DNA of 5,765 bases from Bacteroidota bacterium (GTDB lineage: Bacteria > Spirochaetota > Spirochaetia > JABMQR01): positions 1 to 5,765 of the forward strand of contig JABMQR010000265.1 in assembly GCA_013202335.1 (NCBI GenBank), in the 5' to 3' direction. Position 1 is the first letter of the stretch; each line of letters starts with the position of its first letter. A model generated the notes under the pieces. It made no database searches. It was not told where the DNA came from and saw only the letters and a program-made list of their open reading frames with translations. This document shows, one piece after another, positions 5,242 to 5,765 of the stretch. The position numbers were made by a program, and so were the translations under genes.

Positions 5242-5360
5242 TTAAATTAGTCATTTTTGAAAGCTCCTTCATAATGTAGGATGATAACCTGAAGTTTTGG
5301 CTGCAAAACTGCTGGCTTTCACTTCTCATTCCAAAGACAGAAAATCTCCTGGCTATTAAA

Positions 5361-5392
5361 CATTGTACAATGCAACATCCTCAGTATATACT
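5361..5392 (+). promoter_or_regulatory. candidate promoter and 12-base palindromic operator before the lipoprotein gene
   Basis: CATTGTACAATG (5361-5372) is a perfect 12-base palindrome, the form expected for a dimeric repressor or activator site. A possible -35 TGTACA (5364-5369) inside it lies 17 bases before TATACT (5387-5392), five of six -10 bases. A start near 5399 would leave only about 10 bases before the ATG, with the Shine-Dalgarno at the very 5' end. A more upstream start is therefore possible, and TACAAT (5366-5371) is an alternative -10 lacking a good -35. The regulator is unknown. Confidence 0.35.
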
Positions 5393-5406
5393 ATCCCTGA
5401 GGTGTT
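5374..5406 (+). promoter_or_regulatory. inverted repeat burying the lipoprotein ribosome binding site
   Basis: AACA-T-CCTCAG (5374-5384, one bulged T) pairs with CTGAGGTGTT (5397-5406), ten pairs over a 12-base loop. The right arm contains the only Shine-Dalgarno, GAGGTG (5399-5404), five bases before the ATG. In an mRNA starting upstream of 5374 the site would be closed; in an mRNA starting near 5399 it would be open. On DNA the same symmetry surrounds the -10 TATACT, so it could instead be an operator. Confidence 0.45.
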
Positions 5407-5409
5407 CAG

Positions 5410-5765
5410 ATGCGGAAGATAATTGGTGTCCTGATTACAGCTATACTACTCACTTTATTCCTGGGTTCCTGTGAGTCTTACGAATTCGTACGAGACCCGG
5501 TTGTTAAAGAATCTGCAGAACCTGAGATAGCTCCAACTGCAGATACACAGGTGATTTCACCACAGGAATCCGACATTGAAAGTGATATCGAACCTATACC
5601 AGAACCTGAAACTGATCCACGACAGTCTGAACCAGAACCTGCGGTTGAAATCGAACCAGCAGCAGAACCCATTCCAGAACCTGAAGTTGCAATCGAACTC
5701 CCAATGGAAGAACCCGTTCCTGAATCAGTACTGGATGAAACACCTGCTTCTGATCTGATAGATAC
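5410..5765 (+). CDS. putative lipoprotein with Pro/Glu-rich region (3' end cut by window edge)
   Basis: Open from ATG 5410 to the window end (118 codons, no stop), preceded by GAGGTG (5399-5404) five bases away. Residues 1-21 form a lipoprotein signal peptide. A basic start (MRK) and a hydrophobic core of about 15 residues lead to the lipobox LGSC, so signal peptidase II would cut before Cys21 and the Cys would be lipidated. The following residues are Glu-Ser. From about residue 33 onward the chain is low-complexity, acidic and Pro-rich with imperfect units such as EPIPEPE, EPEPAVEIEP and EEPVPE. It is likely extended and disordered, perhaps a spacer that holds a later domain away from the membrane. 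No functional domain is visible in the portion present, and the protein is not recognised. Separate promoter-like sequence suggests it is its own transcription unit, unrelated to the purine genes. Confidence 0.8.
   Translation, partial: MRKIIGVLITAILLTLFLGSCESYEFVRDPVVKESAEPEIAPTADTQVISPQESDIESDIEPIPEPETDPRQSEPEPAVEIEPAAEPIPEPEVAIELPMEEPVPESVLDETPASDLID
5599..5685 (+). repeat. short imperfect repeats coding the Pro/Glu segment
   Basis: CCAGAACCTGAA occurs at 5599-5610 and 5674-5685, and its first nine bases again at 5632-5640, all in the same reading frame (PEPE or EPEP). Related units with other codons lie between and after them. The array could change length by slippage or unequal recombination, but the units are diverged, so it is probably fairly stable. 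Confidence 0.6.

Larger units (their letters stand above)
5113..5409. other. intergenic region after purB without a supported gene
   Basis: This stretch of almost 300 bases holds, from left to right: an AT-rich hairpin (5134-5156), an inverted repeat belonging to the copy B element (5159-5223), and a consensus-like Shine-Dalgarno AAAGGAGGA (5228-5236) with no start codon at usable distance. Next comes a hairpin AGTTTTG-GCTG-CAAAACT (5293-5310) whose left side repeats GAAGTTTTGG. Last is a promoter/operator-like segment (5361-5406) before the lipoprotein gene. A 26-codon minus-strand frame (5174-5254) is discussed under findings, but I do not annotate it as a gene. Confidence 0.5.

Noticed and set aside
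5478..5672. 64-codon minus-strand Ser/Gly-rich frame inside the lipoprotein gene
   Set aside because: Its composition is the antisense image of the Pro/Glu codon repeats; the plus-strand frame has a signal peptide, lipobox and ribosome binding site.

Overview
The window reads as ordinary chromosomal DNA of moderate to low G+C from a bacterium. Every recognisable gene is on the + strand. A lipoprotein with an LGSC lipobox at the right end, together with the style of the purine genes, is compatible with a free-living anaerobe such as a spirochaete. That placement is a low-confidence inference: there is no rRNA or other taxonomic marker here.

Layout. (1) 1-678 is the C-terminal part of a Gfo/Idh/MocA-type oxidoreductase cut by the left edge. 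(2) 679-1188 is a 510-base gene-free stretch with a compound hairpin, an inverted repeat enclosing a good extended -10 promoter, a run of perfect small hairpins and a second long inverted repeat. It looks like the promoter and a long structured leader of the next operon. (3) 1189-5112 is a four-gene block: hpt, a second phosphoribosyltransferase, purA and purB. Each start has its own Shine-Dalgarno; gene 2 and purA overlap by one base, and a strong hairpin lies between purA and purB. (4) 5113-5409 is a gene-free stretch with an AT-rich terminator-like hairpin, a diverged second copy of the repeat seen after the first gene, and a promoter/operator-like region. (5) 5410 to the right edge is the start of a lipoprotein gene with a Pro/Glu-rich region; it stays open at the edge.

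How the genes work together. Hpt joins hypoxanthine to PRPP to give IMP. PurA adds aspartate at the expense of GTP to give adenylosuccinate, and PurB releases fumarate to give AMP. The block is therefore a compact hypoxanthine-to-AMP salvage route. The second phosphoribosyltransferase probably widens the range of purine bases accepted. PurA and PurB both look like members of a less common sequence type; PurA has EGQLG where the classical enzyme has EGAQG.

I see no convincing new defence, mobile or secretion system. The points most worth a second look are the repeat pair bracketing the operon, the tandem hairpins in the hpt leader, the hairpin that would bury the lipoprotein ribosome binding site, and the Asn-Pro at the usual Lys-Pro position of the oxidoreductase.
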